A stretch of DNA of 64,000 nucleotides from Shewanella loihica PV-4 (GTDB lineage Bacteria > Pseudomonadota > Gammaproteobacteria > Enterobacterales > Shewanellaceae): the NCBI RefSeq assembly GCF_000016065.1, contig NC_009092.1, forward strand, positions 248,001-312,000, in the 5' to 3' direction. Each line of letters begins with the position of its first letter. The stretch's first letter is position 1. Below the pieces are notes generated by a model. That model was not told the origin of the DNA. It saw only the letters and a program-made list of their open reading frames with translations, and did no database searches. A program made the translations under genes and the position numbers. Of this stretch, positions 52,316 through 62,508 are shown one piece after another.

Positions 52316-53836
52316 TCAGTAAGGCGTTTTCAGGCTATTGAGCAGACGATCCATGGCACGATAGCCAAGTGCTTGGGCGATGTGGTGGCGGGCGACATCT
52401 TTGCTCTGCTCAAGATCGGCTATGGTGCGGGCAACCCTCTGCAGCCTGTGATAGCTGCGCACCGAGAGCCCGAGCTGGTTGACACTCTGCTCGAGAAACT
52501 CGAGATCCTTCTGGCTGAAGCCTGCGGTTTGCGTGAGCAGTTTACCGCTCAGCTCAGCGTTCAGCACTCCGGCGCGGCTCAGCTGGCGCTCTCTGGCCTG
52601 ATGCACTCGCTGAGCAACATCTCGGCTGGTTTCACCACGCTGACTGCTGGTGAGTGTGCCTTGGGGCAGCCGGGGCACCTCTATGGTGAGATCGAAGCGA
52701 TCGATGAAGGGCCCCGAGAGTCTGGCGAGATAGCGCTGGATCTGATCTGGGGTGGCCCTGGCGTTGGCACTGTCGCCGCAGGGGCTGGGGTTCATGGCGG
52801 CGATCAACTGAAAGCGGCTGGCAAAAGTGAGCTTGGCGGCGGCACGGGAGATCACCACCTCGCCTGTCTCCATCGGCTCTCGCAGGCAATCGAGCACCTT
52901 GCGGGGAAACTCGGCCACCTCGTCGAGGAAGAGCACGCCGCGATGGGCAAGGGAGATCTCGCCCGGCTTGGGATGGCTGCCACCGCCCACAAGTGAGATG
53001 GCCGAGCTGGTGTGGTGAGGGCAGCGAAAGGGGCGCCGATAAAAGGCCTGCATGGGAATGCTGAGCCCCGCCACCGAGTGAATGGCGGCGACCTCCAACG
53101 CCTCGTCATAGTCCAGTGGCGGCAGCAGCTGCATCATGCGGCTGGCCAGCATCGTCTTGCCCGTCCCAGGAGGGCCGAGAAACAACAGGTTATGATTGCC
53201 GGCGGCGGCTATCTCCAGGGCGCGCTTGGCCTGATATTGGCCTATCACATCGCTGAGGCACTTGTGGTCGGTGTCAGCCTGAGTATCCAGCCATTGCAGA
53301 TCTTGGGTCAGGCCGGGCAGCGAAGCCTGACCGTGCAGGTACTGGGCTAAGCCTTGCAGGTGGGCGGCGAAGAAGCACTTTCGATAACCGACTAGCTCGG
53401 CGTCGCCTCGATTCTCCAAGGGGAGGACTAAGGTCTTGTCCTGTTTACGGGCATCTATGATCACCGGCAAGATGCCGCTGCAGGGTCTTATCTGCCCGGA
53501 GAGGGCCAACTCGCCGATGAACTCATGATCCGCCAAATGGGTATCGGGCACCTGCTTGGAGGCGGCCAGTATACCGATGGCGATGGGGAGATCGTAGCGG
53601 CCCCCCTGTTTGGGCAGATCCGCAGGAGCCAGATTGACGGTTATTCTGCGTTGAGGAAATTCAAACCCGGCATTGATCAGGGCGCTGCGCACCCGCTCCT
53701 TGGCTTCTTTGACTGAGGTTTCAGGGAGTCCCACCAGGCTGAAGGCGGGCAGGCCATTGCTGAGATGCACTTCGACCGTGACTTCGGGAGCTGCCACGCC
53801 TAGGCTGGCGCGCGTGGTGACGCAGGCGATGGCCAT
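52316..53836 (-). CDS. yifB: YifB/ComM family Mg-chelatase-like AAA+ ATPase
   Basis: 506 residues from the ATG at 53836, which has AAGGA 7 bases upstream; an ATG two codons earlier lacks spacing. The N-terminal Lon-protease-like domain (residues 1-160) is followed by AAA+ ATPase with Walker A GPPGTGKT, Walker B LFLDEVAEF and a C-terminal Mg-chelatase helical domain (GLSVRSYHRLQRVARTIADL). ComM of this family is a helicase that promotes branch migration in natural transformation. No competence genes are adjacent. Confidence 0.92.
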   Translation of the reverse strand: MAIACVTTRASLGVAAPEVTVEVHLSNGLPAFSLVGLPETSVKEAKERVRSALINAGFEFPQRRITVNLAPADLPKQGGRYDLPIAIGILAASKQVPDTHLADHEFIGELALSGQIRPCSGILPVIIDARKQDKTLVLPLENRGDAELVGYRKCFFAAHLQGLAQYLHGQASLPGLTQDLQWLDTQADTDHKCLSDVIGQYQAKRALEIAAAGNHNLLFLGPPGTGKTMLASRMMQLLPPLDYDEALEVAAIHSVAGLSIPMQAFYRRPFRCPHHTSSAISLVGGGSHPKPGEISLAHRGVLFLDEVAEFPRKVLDCLREPMETGEVVISRAAAKLTFASRFQLIAAMNPSPCGDSANARATPDQIQRYLARLSGPFIDRFDLTIEVPRLPQGTLTSSQRGETSRDVAQRVHQARERQLSRAGVLNAELSGKLLTQTAGFSQKDLEFLEQSVNQLGLSVRSYHRLQRVARTIADLEQSKDVARHHIAQALGYRAMDRLLNSLKTPY

Positions 53837-53842
53837 AAACAA

Positions 53843-54165
53843 ATCCTTTTGTTTTTGTTATTAAACCTGAAAGAAAGTGTAGCAGGAATACGTTTTTTAG
53901 GCGTTCTGTACAAAATTTAGTTGCCTATTGGCCAATTTCTGATAAAAGGTGCTCCATATTCTCAGCCGTCTCTTATTGCGGCACTGTTCCCCCCAATTCG
54001 GCATCTTGAGGTGGTATCTCAATCACGTCTTATGAAGGCGTAAGTCACTATAATTGTCGGCGTCTTCACACTGCATACATCATTTAGGGTTAATGTCTCT
54101 TAGTCCCCATCCCTGGGGAGCGCTTGGCCGTTGCAGGCCTGTCTGAGCTTTAGGTTAGGTTTAAA
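53843..54165. other. Divergent intergenic region yifB / CorC-like gene
   Basis: About 320 bp with no gene, hairpin or repeat that I could support. It must hold the promoters of both flanking genes. Confidence 0.4.
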
Positions 54166-55491
54166 ATGAGTCTACTAGATAACATGTTGATTATTTTGCT
54201 GTTAATCGGCACCAGTTGTTTTTTCTCCATGTCGGAGATCGCCCTGGCGGCGGCACGTAAGATCCGTCTGCGTCAGCTGGCCGACGAGGGAGATCCTCGC
54301 GCGGAAAGGGTGTTGCAGCTGCAGGCCCATCCCGGCAGCTTCTTTACCGTGGTGCAGATAGGGCTAAACGCGGTGGCGATCATGGGCGGTATCGTCGGTG
54401 AGTCGGCCTTTACCCCTTATATCAGGGCGGGGCTAGAGTCCTGGGTGGCCGATCCCTGGCTCAGCCAGCTCAGCTTTGTGTTGTCATTCATCATAGTGAC
54501 CAGCCTGTTTATTCTGATCGCCGACCTGATGCCTAAGCGAGCGGCCATGGCGATGCCCGAGCGGGTGGCGCTGGTGCTGGTGGGGCCCATGACCTTCTGC
54601 ATCCGCCTGTTGACGCCCCTGGTTTGGGTGTTCAACGGTCTGGCCAATGCCATCTTTCGTCTATTGCAGATCCCCACGGCCCGTAACGACCAGGTGACCT
54701 CTGACGACATCTATGCGGTGATGGATGCCGGCGCCGAGGCGGGCGTGCTGGATAAGGATGAGCAGCAGATGATCGAGAACGTGTTCGAGATGCAGACGGT
54801 ACCTGTCACCGCGGCCATGACGGCGCGGGAGAGTCTGGTCTACTTCCTGCTGCAGGACGATGAGGAGGTGATCAAACGTAAGATCGCCGAGGATCCCCAT
54901 ACCAAGTTTTTGGTGTGTGACGGCCAACTGGACACCATCAAGGGGGTCGTCGATGCCAAGGAGTTGTTGATTCGGGTGATCAATGGCCAGAGCATCACCC
55001 TCAAGGACAGCACCTTGGTACACAACTGTCTGATCATCCCAGACAGCCTGAGCCTGTCGGAGTCGATGGAATATTTTAAGAATCACAGGGCCGACTTTGC
55101 CGTGGTGATGAACGAATATGCCCTGGTGGTCGGCATAGTGACCACCAATGATCTGCAGAGCGCCGTGATGGGCGCCTGGTCACTCCATGAGAGCGAGGAG
55201 CAGATCATCGCCCGGGATAAGGATTCCTGGCTGGTGGATGGCGTGACGCCCATAACTGACGTGATGCGCGCCTTCGGTATCGAGGCCTTCCCCCAGAGTC
55301 AGAACTACGAGACCATCGCCGGCTTCATGATGTTCATGCTGCGTAAGATCCCCAAGCGTACCGATTTTGTGAATTTCGGTGGCTACAAGTTTGAGGTGGT
55401 GGATATCGATGCCTATAAGGTGGACCAGCTGTTGGTCACGCGCATCCCCGCCGAGGCGACGCCGCCCCTAGTGGCGGCAGTCGAACAATAA
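54166..55491 (+). CDS. CNNM/CorC-HlyC family membrane protein
   Basis: 441 residues. Domain order: DUF21 membrane domain (SCFFSMSEIALAAARKIRLR, about residues 1-190), two CBS domains (near 200-330), and the CorC_HlyC C-terminal domain (WLVDGVTPITDVMRAFGIEA). The family transports or helps export Mg2+/Co2+ or other divalent cations; older annotation as hemolysin is misleading. Single-gene unit. Confidence 0.9.
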   Translation: MSLLDNMLIILLLIGTSCFFSMSEIALAAARKIRLRQLADEGDPRAERVLQLQAHPGSFFTVVQIGLNAVAIMGGIVGESAFTPYIRAGLESWVADPWLSQLSFVLSFIIVTSLFILIADLMPKRAAMAMPERVALVLVGPMTFCIRLLTPLVWVFNGLANAIFRLLQIPTARNDQVTSDDIYAVMDAGAEAGVLDKDEQQMIENVFEMQTVPVTAAMTARESLVYFLLQDDEEVIKRKIAEDPHTKFLVCDGQLDTIKGVVDAKELLIRVINGQSITLKDSTLVHNCLIIPDSLSLSESMEYFKNHRADFAVVMNEYALVVGIVTTNDLQSAVMGAWSLHESEEQIIARDKDSWLVDGVTPITDVMRAFGIEAFPQSQNYETIAGFMMFMLRKIPKRTDFVNFGGYKFEVVDIDAYKVDQLLVTRIPAEATPPLVAAVEQ

Positions 55492-55519
55492 TAAGCCGTG
55501 TGACAGCGGCTAGACAGTC

Positions 55520-56353
55520 TCAGGGGCTGAACTGCCCCAGAGGCGCAGGCATGTCGGTCACCTGTGAGAAGGTCTCATAGTCACTGTTATTCTGTTTACT
55601 GCGATACATGGCGATGTCGGCATGCTTCATCAGGGTCTTTCTGTCGTCGCCATCTTGGGGGTAGAGGGCTATGCCTATGCTGATGCCGACGGCGAGCAGA
55701 TGACCCTCGCAGTGGATATCCTCTATCACTGCCTTTTGGATCTGCTTAGCCAGACGCTGCGCCTGGCCAAGCTCGCTCTTGGGCAAGAGCACGGCAAACT
55801 CATCGCCGCCCAATCGCACCGGTAGCGCCTGGGGCGGCATGATGCGCTCGATACGGTAGGCGATGATCTCCAGCACCTTGTCACCGGCATCATGGCCCAG
55901 GTTGTCATTGATCATCTTGAAGTCGTTGAGATCCATCATGATGAAGCCGAAGGGAGAACCATTCTCCTTGATCAGCCGCTCCATGGTCTCATACAGCATG
56001 TGGCGGTTGGGTAGATCGGTCAACGAATCGTGATAGGCCTGGTAATGTTTATCTTCTAGCGTGTCTTGCAGCTTGACTATGGTCTTCATGCTCATCTTGA
56101 CCACCAACCAGACGAAGGCGCCGCCGGCGGAAAACACCAGAGACACCACGGTTTCCAGCGGGCCTGTTTCCCGGTTGAGTAGCATCCACAGAAATCCCAA
56201 GTAGCCGAAAATAAACATGCCAATCATAAATAGCAGCAGGTGCCAGCCTTGGGTCTGTGGCGGTTTCAGCTGGCAGATCTGATAGGTAGGAATGAGTGAT
56301 GCGAGCAGTCCCATCAAACCGATCAATACGATAAAAATGGCAAAGGCGGTCAT
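55520..56353 (-). CDS. Diguanylate cyclase with N-terminal membrane domain
   Basis: 277 residues from the ATG at 56353 (GGGGGAG upstream); the frame extends 16 codons further. Three membrane helices (near residues 2-25, 36-55, 66-85) precede a GGDEF domain: DSLTDLPNRHMLYE, then RLGGDEFAVLLPKSE with an intact GGDEF, so active synthesis of cyclic di-GMP is expected. No RxxD inhibitory site at the usual five residues before the motif. The sensory input is unknown. It is convergent with the CorC-like gene. Confidence 0.9.
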   Translation of the reverse strand: MTAFAIFIVLIGLMGLLASLIPTYQICQLKPPQTQGWHLLLFMIGMFIFGYLGFLWMLLNRETGPLETVVSLVFSAGGAFVWLVVKMSMKTIVKLQDTLEDKHYQAYHDSLTDLPNRHMLYETMERLIKENGSPFGFIMMDLNDFKMINDNLGHDAGDKVLEIIAYRIERIMPPQALPVRLGGDEFAVLLPKSELGQAQRLAKQIQKAVIEDIHCEGHLLAVGISIGIALYPQDGDDRKTLMKHADIAMYRSKQNNSDYETFSQVTDMPAPLGQFSP

Positions 56354-56598
56354 GTCTCCCCCTTTCGGCGCATTGGCGTTGAGTGTGTCATTCCTTGGCA
56401 TGGACGTGTCGACTTAGTTTTGGAGTAAAGGTCACGTCGGGTTCGCCAACTGCTTGAAAGTCTTGTGGCTGAGATGTCGGTATTAAGTATAGGCTAAGTT
56501 GGCTACAAGGTAGGTGGCCGCTCGGCTTATCTCATCGCCTACGCAATAAATTTAGTGCTATTGGTTTGGCACTGTAGGCGTGACTCAATAGGTTTGGC

Positions 56599-57408
56599 TC
56601 AATAGGTTTGACTCAGTAGCTGCAGGTGATGCTCGAGCAGGGGGCGTAACTTGCCCTGTTTGTTGAGGCTGTCGACCTTGGCATCGAACAGCTGCTTGAT
56701 GGTCTCTTTGTGGGGCGAGTTCTTCGAGATCAGCATATAGAAGGGTTCTGGCTTGGCGTTGGGGGCTGTGATGCCGGCAAGCCTGGTGTAGAAGTCTTCC
56801 ATCTTGTTGATGGCCAAGGTGCCGCTGAGTGTCTCCTTGCGGGCGAGGAAGAACTGGCAGCGCTTCTTGGTGAGCATCTCGGGCAGGTGAGCCAGGCTGC
56901 GGATCTGAAACAGGTGAAAGTCGGGCTTAAGGCCGAAGTTTTCATAGTTGAAGTTCTTGATGCCGCACACGCTGCCGTAGTGGTTGAGCTCTTCGAGGCG
57001 CTGCACCTCTACCCCCTTGGGAAAGTCTGACTTGAGATAGTAGTAGCTGGGGGTCAGATAATAGTAGGGGGTGGAGATCAGATAGTCGCGACGGCGCTCG
57101 CTGTTGAGCGACGCGCTCATGGCCGCATCGACCGTGCCCTGTTTGACCTCTTTCAGGCAACGATTCCAGGGCAGGGCAATCACTTTATGGCTCAGCACGC
57201 TCTGACCGAAGGCAAGGTTGAGTATGTCGATGTCGTAGCCTATGCTGCGGGGCTCCACGCTCTGGTTACGGTCGAAATAGTTAAAGGGAGGAAACTCGGT
57301 GTTTTCGACGCATATGGTGACAGAGGCCGTGGCCAGGGCGGGAAGGGCCGAGAATAACAAGGCGAAGCCACAGCATAAGCCAGTGACCAAGCGTCCCCAT
57401 GACACCAT
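56599..57408 (-). CDS. Periplasmic amino-acid-type substrate-binding protein
   Basis: 269 residues. Signal peptide CCGFALLFSALPALATA. Type II periplasmic binding fold: VENTEFPPFNYFD at the start, RSIGYDIDILNLAFG, WNRCLKEVKQGTVDAAMSAS, and a hinge with C134/C170-type pair (VCGIKN and KKRCQFFLA). No ABC permease or ATPase genes adjoin it, so it may feed an unlinked transporter or work as a sensor. Divergent from nothing; next gene, ilvY, is read in the same direction. Confidence 0.83.
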   Translation of the reverse strand: MVSWGRLVTGLCCGFALLFSALPALATASVTICVENTEFPPFNYFDRNQSVEPRSIGYDIDILNLAFGQSVLSHKVIALPWNRCLKEVKQGTVDAAMSASLNSERRRDYLISTPYYYLTPSYYYLKSDFPKGVEVQRLEELNHYGSVCGIKNFNYENFGLKPDFHLFQIRSLAHLPEMLTKKRCQFFLARKETLSGTLAINKMEDFYTRLAGITAPNAKPEPFYMLISKNSPHKETIKQLFDAKVDSLNKQGKLRPLLEHHLQLLSQTY

Positions 57409-57475
57409 AGCTAACCTCTTGAAAATTCTTCGATGAAATCAGTATAGCAGAGGCCTGCTTTAAGCAAGTTTTTTG

Positions 57476-58360
57476 CTAATTGACCGCATTGAGTTCTTTG
57501 ACGAAGGCGGCGATCACCGGCTCATCTTCACGGCTTTTCTTGCTGCAACAGCCCAGCTCGAAGGGGGGGATGGCGACCGGCGAGCTCAGCTGCTGGATCC
57601 TGTCTTTCACCGGGCTGTTTTGAATCACCACCTCGGGCGTGATGCTCACCCCACAGCCCAGTGCCACCATGGAGGCTATTGCCTCCTGCCCCGAGACCTG
57701 GGCGTAGACATTGGCACTGAGCCCTAACTGCTTGAACCAATTCTCGATTCTTAGTCGTCCCGGGCCATGTTCCGGCAGGATGAAGGGCAGGCGATCCCAA
57801 GGAATATAGGGCTCGGTCAGCAGCTCCTGCACCGCGCATTTGAAGGTAGGGGCGATGATCACCAGGGGCACATTGTCTATCTTGATGAAATGCAAGGACT
57901 CGGGCAGGGACTCGGGCTTGGCGGCGATGCTGATGTCGGCGCGGTTCTGCCGCACCATCTCTACCGCATTGGCGGCGTCCCCCGTGGTGAGGGCGATCTC
58001 CACCAGGGGATGTTCGTTACGAAAGCGATCCAGCAGCGCCGGCAGATGACTATAGGCGGCGGTGACCGAACAGTAGATGTTGAGGCGGCCGCGCAGCAGA
58101 TCCTGTTTGGGATCCAGCCTGTGTTTCAGCTTGCTCCAGTTATCCAGAGTCTGCTCGGCAAAGTGACGATACTCCACCCCTGCATTGGTGAGGGTCACAC
58201 TGCGATTGTCGCGCTCGAACAGCTTGGCACCGACCTCTTCCTCCAGGCGCTGCATGGCGCGGCTCAGGGTAGAGGGGCTGACATGCATCTGCTGGGCGGT
58301 GCGGGCAAAGTGCAGGCTGTTGCTCAGATGCAGATAGAGTTTGATGGTACGAATATCCAT
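57476..58360 (-). CDS. ilvY: LysR-type activator IlvY
   Basis: 294 residues. Helix-turn-helix FARTAQQMHVSPSTLSRAMQ at about 18-37, start DIRTIKLYLHLSNSLHFART as in E. coli IlvY. IlvY binds acetolactate or acetohydroxybutyrate and activates ilvC. It is divergent from ilvC across 192 bp, the conserved ilvY-ilvC arrangement. Confidence 0.93.
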   Translation of the reverse strand: MDIRTIKLYLHLSNSLHFARTAQQMHVSPSTLSRAMQRLEEEVGAKLFERDNRSVTLTNAGVEYRHFAEQTLDNWSKLKHRLDPKQDLLRGRLNIYCSVTAAYSHLPALLDRFRNEHPLVEIALTTGDAANAVEMVRQNRADISIAAKPESLPESLHFIKIDNVPLVIIAPTFKCAVQELLTEPYIPWDRLPFILPEHGPGRLRIENWFKQLGLSANVYAQVSGQEAIASMVALGCGVSITPEVVIQNSPVKDRIQQLSSPVAIPPFELGCCSKKSREDEPVIAAFVKELNAVN

Positions 58361-58413
58361 GGTGGCGCCTTACTTTTTTAGCTTGATTCGAGAGTGAAAT
58401 CGGCCCTTACATT

Positions 58414-58430
58414 ATTGCAAAAAATGCAAT
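58414..58430. promoter_or_regulatory. Candidate IlvY operator
   Basis: ATTGCA-AAAAA-TGCAAT, a perfect palindrome between the divergent ilvY and ilvC genes. A second half-like sequence (AAGCAAT) lies about 30 bp nearer ilvC. The TTGCA half-site agrees with IlvY as the binder. Confidence 0.6.
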
Positions 58431-58552
58431 GTGACGTTTCGAATATATCATTTTAAGCAATAAAAGACATGGGCTATAGTTGATCTCATTCACAGCTTGG
58501 CCAAGGCGGTTGAGCCCATTTTCAACGGTTTCGTTTAAAGGTAGGGAATCTG

Positions 58553-60034
58553 ATGGCTAATTACTTTAACTCTCTGAATTTACGCCAACAATTAGAGCAG
58601 CTTGGTCAGTGTCGTTTTATGGACCGCAGCGAATTTAGTCAAGGCTGTGACTATATCAAGGGCTGGAATATCGTCATCCTGGGCTGTGGCGCCCAAGGCC
58701 TTAACCAGGGCCTCAACATGCGCGATTCGGGCCTGAATATCTCCTTTGCCCTGCGCGAGCAGGCGATTGCCGAGCAGCGTCCTTCCTACCAGAAAGCCAC
58801 TGGCAACGGTTTCCGTGTCGGCACCTTCGAAGAGCTGATTCCTGATGCGGATCTGGTGCTTAACCTGACCCCAGACAAGCAACACACGGATGCAGTTAAT
58901 GCCGTGATGCCACTGATGAAGCAGGGCGCGGTACTCTCTTACTCTCACGGATTCAACATAGTGGAAGAGGGAATGCAGGTGCGTCCCGACATCACAGTCA
59001 TCATGGTGGCACCTAAGTGCCCGGGTACCGAGGTGCGCGAAGAGTACAAGCGTGGTTTCGGTGTACCTACCCTGATCGCCGTGCACCCTGAAAACGATCC
59101 TAAGGGCGATGGCCTGGAAGTGGCCAAGGCCTATGCCAGCGCTACCGGTGGCGATCGCGCCGGCGTGCTGCACTCCTCTTTCATCGCCGAGGTGAAGTCA
59201 GACTTAATGGGCGAGCAGACCATCTTGTGTGGCATGCTGCAAACCGGTGCCATTCTGGGCTATGAGAAGATGGTGGCCGACGGTATCGAGCCAGGCTACG
59301 CCGCCAAGCTTATCCAGCAAGGTTGGGAGACTACCACAGAGGCGCTTAAGCATGGTGGTATCACTCACATGATGGATCGTCTCTCAAACCCTGCCAAGAT
59401 CAAGGCATTCGAGATGGCTGAGGAGCTCAAAGCGATTCTGCAGCCACTGTTTGAGAAGCACATGGACGACATCATCAGCGGTGAGTTCTCTAAGACCATG
59501 ATGGAAGATTGGGCCAACGACGATGCCAACTTGCTGAAATGGCGCGCCGAGACCAACGAAACTGGCTTCGAGAATGCCCCTGCATGTGATGAGGCGATCG
59601 ACGAGCAGACCTACTTCGATAAGGGGATCTTCCTGGTCGCCATGATCAAGGCGGGTGTGGAACTGGCCTTCGATACCATGGTTTCAGCCGGTATCGTCGA
59701 AGAGTCGGCCTACTATGAGTCGCTGCATGAGACACCGCTTATCGCCAACACCATCGCCCGTAAGCGTCTTTACGAGATGAACGTGGTGATCTCTGATACC
59801 GCCGAATATGGCTGTTATTTGTTTAACCATGCGGCCGTGCCATTGCTGCGTGACTATGTGAATCAGATGTCTCCCGAATACCTGGGCGGCGGCCTGAAAG
59901 ACAGTGGCAACGGCGTCGACAACCTGCGTCTGATCGAGGTGAACGATGCTATCCGCCATACCGCGGTTGAGTACATAGGCGCCGAGCTTCGCGGTTACAT
60001 GACCGAGATGAAGCGCATCGTAGAAGAAGCTTAA
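58553..60034 (+). CDS. ilvC: Ketol-acid reductoisomerase
   Basis: 493 residues, the long (class II) form found in enterics. NADPH-binding [20 protein letters not shown] near residues 35-55, [15 protein letters not shown], and the duplicated knotted C-terminal domains with metal-site residues ([18 protein letters not shown]). It converts acetolactate or acetohydroxybutyrate to the dihydroxy acid, second step of valine/isoleucine synthesis. Activated by the divergent IlvY. A small intrinsic terminator follows before the ilvL leader. Confidence 0.97.
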   Translation: MANYFNSLNLRQQLEQLGQCRFMDRSEFSQGCDYIKGWNIVILGCGAQGLNQGLNMRDSGLNISFALREQAIAEQRPSYQKATGNGFRVGTFEELIPDADLVLNLTPDKQHTDAVNAVMPLMKQGAVLSYSHGFNIVEEGMQVRPDITVIMVAPKCPGTEVREEYKRGFGVPTLIAVHPENDPKGDGLEVAKAYASATGGDRAGVLHSSFIAEVKSDLMGEQTILCGMLQTGAILGYEKMVADGIEPGYAAKLIQQGWETTTEALKHGGITHMMDRLSNPAKIKAFEMAEELKAILQPLFEKHMDDIISGEFSKTMMEDWANDDANLLKWRAETNETGFENAPACDEAIDEQTYFDKGIFLVAMIKAGVELAFDTMVSAGIVEESAYYESLHETPLIANTIARKRLYEMNVVISDTAEYGCYLFNHAAVPLLRDYVNQMSPEYLGGGLKDSGNGVDNLRLIEVNDAIRHTAVEYIGAELRGYMTEMKRIVEEA

Positions 60035-60187
60035 TTATCAATACATTAATCCACGGTTTTTTAGTGGTTGGGCCGAGTCCTCTCAGTTTCGAATTGTCGG
60101 ACCTGGGTCGGCCCAAGAGTCAAACCCGAGAGTCACATGAGTAGGGAAATATCTGGTCTTGATTGGCTTGCTAGCGCTGCCCGAGAC

Positions 60188-60206
60188 GCCTGTGAACAGG
60201 CTTTTT
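60188..60206 (+). terminator. ilvC terminator
   Basis: GCCTGT-GA-ACAGGC followed by TTTTT, 154 bases after the ilvC stop. Confidence 0.75.
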
Positions 60207-60332
60207 ACAGATAGTCGCAGGTTTTGGTTGTGTTATTCGTTGGCTTTGTGGTATTGATTAAAAGGTCGGCTAAATTGAGTCGACCGAGATACAGAATTTA
60301 AGCAAACAAAGATTAGGAAACAGAAAGACACC

Positions 60333-60428
60333 ATGTTTAACCAAGCTGCCCTCCTCATTATTGAGATTATTACCGTAGTGATTATTAAATCACAGCGGGG
60401 GCATCGCATGGCGCGTCGACACACCTAA
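60333..60428 (+). CDS. ilvL: ilv leader peptide
   Basis: 31-codon open frame rich in the regulated amino acids: MFNQAALLIIEIITVVIIK contains two Leu, six Ile and two Val in a run of twelve residues. Ribosome stalling there under shortage of branched-chain aminoacyl-tRNA would free the antiterminator segment downstream. An AGGAAACAG-type sequence lies upstream of the ATG. This is the classical leader arrangement of the ilvGMEDA operon. Confidence 0.9.
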   Translation: MFNQAALLIIEIITVVIIKSQRGHRMARRHT

Positions 60429-60486
60429 TCAGGTCAAGATTGCAACAAGAACCCCCGCTCCGAAAGGACCGGGGGTTTTTTGTTTT
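60395..60486 (+). terminator. ilvGMED attenuator with competing antiterminator
   Basis: Terminator: ACCCCCG pairs with CGGGGGT (60451-60475), followed by TTTTTTG. Antiterminator: GCGGGGG at 60395-60401, inside the leader-peptide frame, is complementary to CCCCCGC at 60452-60458, the left arm of the terminator. The two pairings exclude each other, as required for translation-controlled attenuation. Confidence 0.85.
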
Positions 60487-60542
60487 TAGCACTCATGACT
60501 TGCTTAACCCAGAAAAACACTTAATTACGCAGGATAGGGCAG

Positions 60543-62216
60543 ATGGAACAAGGGCAGAAGATCAGAGGCGCAGACGCCGTCATCAAGGCATTGGCCGCGC
60601 ACGGCGTGACCACGGTATTTGGTTATCCAGGTGGCGCCATCATGCCCATCTACGATGCCCTGGTCGGTGCGCCGGTTGAACATCTGCTCAGTCGTCATGA
60701 ACAGGGCGCCGCCTTCGCCGCCGTAGGGTATGCAAGAGCCAGCGGCAAGACGGGGGTCTGCTTCGCCACCTCGGGCCCAGGAGCGACCAATCTGGTGACC
60801 GTCTTGGCCGATGCCCTGCTCGATTCTGTGCCTCTGGTTGCCATCACGGGTCAGGTGTCTACCGCGGTGATCGGTACAGACGCGTTTCAGGAGATCGACG
60901 TGCTGGGCATGTCGCTCTCCTGCACCAAACACAGCTTCATGGTGACAGATGTCGAGGAGCTAGTGCCTACCCTGTACCGCGCCTTCGAAATCGCCGCCTC
61001 CGGCCGTCCCGGCCCTGTGCTGGTGGACATACCCAAAGATATCCAGATCGCCCTGCTGGACTACAAGGCGCCGCTCCAGGCGATACAACCCGAACCCCAA
61101 GTGGACCCTAGCCTGCTCGAGTCTGCTAAGAATCTGATTGCCCAGGCACAGCGCCCCATGCTCTACGTGGGCGGCGGTGTCGGCATGGCGGGCGCGGTCG
61201 AGCAGCTGCGCGACTTCATCAATCAGAGCGGCATGCCCTCGGTCGCGACCCTCAAAGGGCTTGGCAGCATAGCCCATGACCATCCGGGTTATCTGGGAAT
61301 GCTGGGCATGCACGGCGGTAAGGCGGCCAACCTGGCGGTGCAGGAGTGCGACCTGCTGCTGGTGGTCGGCGCCCGTTTCGACGACAGGGTTACCGGCCGT
61401 CTGGCCAGCTTCGCCGAGCATGCCAAGGTGGTGCATCTGGATATCGATATCGCCGAGCTGGGTAAGCTTAGACGCCCGGATGTCGCCATCGCCGGGGATC
61501 TGCGTGAGATCTTGCCTGCGTTGGCGCAGCCGCTGGAGATCGCCCCCTGGCTGGCCGAGGTGGCCAGATTGAAAGCCCAGCATGCCTGGAGCTACGACAG
61601 ACCCGGTGAACTGATCTTCGCGCCTAAGCTACTCAACCGTCTGGCGGCTAAATTGCCTGAGGACAGCGTGGTGGCCTGCGACGTGGGTCAGCATCAGATG
61701 TGGGTAGCCCAGCATATGTGGTTCAGACGCCCGGAAGATCACCTCTCAAGCGCAGGTCTGGGCACCATGGGGTTTGGTCTGCCGGCGGCGATCGGCGCCA
61801 AGGTGGCCAGACCCGACGCCTGTGTGGTGGCCGTCTCAGGCGATGGTTCTTTCATGATGAATGTGCAGGAACTGACCACCATCAAGCGACGTCAGATCCC
61901 GCTCAAGATCCTGCTGATCGATAACCAGAAGCTGGGGATGGTGAAGCAGTGGCAACAACTGTTTTTTGAAGAACGTTTCAGCGAGACCGACCTTTCCGAT
62001 AACCCGGACTTTGTCACTATGGCCTCGGCCTTCGACATCCCGGGACGCACTATCACTCAGGCGGGTGAGGTGGAGTCGGCGCTCGACGAGATGCTCGATG
62101 CAAAGGGGCCTTTCTTACTGCACGTAAGAATCGACGAGGCCCACAACGTTTGGCCTTTGGTGCCGCCCGGCGCCAGTAACCGCGACATGATGGATGAGAT
62201 GGAGAAGCAGACATGA
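60543..62216 (+). CDS. ilvG: Acetolactate synthase large subunit
   Basis: 557 residues, ThDP enzyme. Catalytic Glu in [35 protein letters not shown] near the start, ThDP-Mg motif [30 protein letters not shown] (quoted in part: SGDGSFMMN). It condenses pyruvate with pyruvate or 2-oxobutyrate. The reading frame is intact, unlike the frameshifted ilvG of E. coli K-12. The ilvM start overlaps its stop. Confidence 0.97.
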   Translation: MEQGQKIRGADAVIKALAAHGVTTVFGYPGGAIMPIYDALVGAPVEHLLSRHEQGAAFAAVGYARASGKTGVCFATSGPGATNLVTVLADALLDSVPLVAITGQVSTAVIGTDAFQEIDVLGMSLSCTKHSFMVTDVEELVPTLYRAFEIAASGRPGPVLVDIPKDIQIALLDYKAPLQAIQPEPQVDPSLLESAKNLIAQAQRPMLYVGGGVGMAGAVEQLRDFINQSGMPSVATLKGLGSIAHDHPGYLGMLGMHGGKAANLAVQECDLLLVVGARFDDRVTGRLASFAEHAKVVHLDIDIAELGKLRRPDVAIAGDLREILPALAQPLEIAPWLAEVARLKAQHAWSYDRPGELIFAPKLLNRLAAKLPEDSVVACDVGQHQMWVAQHMWFRRPEDHLSSAGLGTMGFGLPAAIGAKVARPDACVVAVSGDGSFMMNVQELTTIKRRQIPLKILLIDNQKLGMVKQWQQLFFEERFSETDLSDNPDFVTMASAFDIPGRTITQAGEVESALDEMLDAKGPFLLHVRIDEAHNVWPLVPPGASNRDMMDEMEKQT

Positions 62217-62482
62217 TCTATAACCTAGCCTTAACCTTAGCCCAGCAACCCGAGGTGATAGAACGTGTCCTGCGAGTCACACGTCACCGTGGATTTAAGG
62301 TCACAGAGATGGATATGCACCTGGGTGACAATGGTACCACCCGGCTCGGCATGGTGGTGGAGAGCGAGCGCGCGCTCGAGCTTCTGAGCCATCAGCTGAA
62401 CAAACTGATCGATGTCACCGAGTGCGAGGTCCTTTCGGCCAAGCCCGCCGCGACAAGATACCCCCAACACGCAAGCGCCTAA
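62213..62482 (+). CDS. ilvM: Acetolactate synthase small regulatory subunit
   Basis: 89 residues, a single ACT-like domain ([20 protein letters not shown]). IlvM stabilises and regulates IlvG. Start overlaps the ilvG stop (ATGA), so translation is coupled. Usual length for IlvM. Confidence 0.92.
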   Translation: MIYNLALTLAQQPEVIERVLRVTRHRGFKVTEMDMHLGDNGTTRLGMVVESERALELLSHQLNKLIDVTECEVLSAKPAATRYPQHASA

Positions 62483-62508
62483 GACGCGAAACAGACAGGT
62501 GAGAGAAG

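Noticed and set aside
60960..61583. Minus-strand frame of 207 codons within ilvG
   Set aside because: Antisense shadow of a well-supported gene; composition rich in His/Gln/Arg from reversed codons and no family resemblance.
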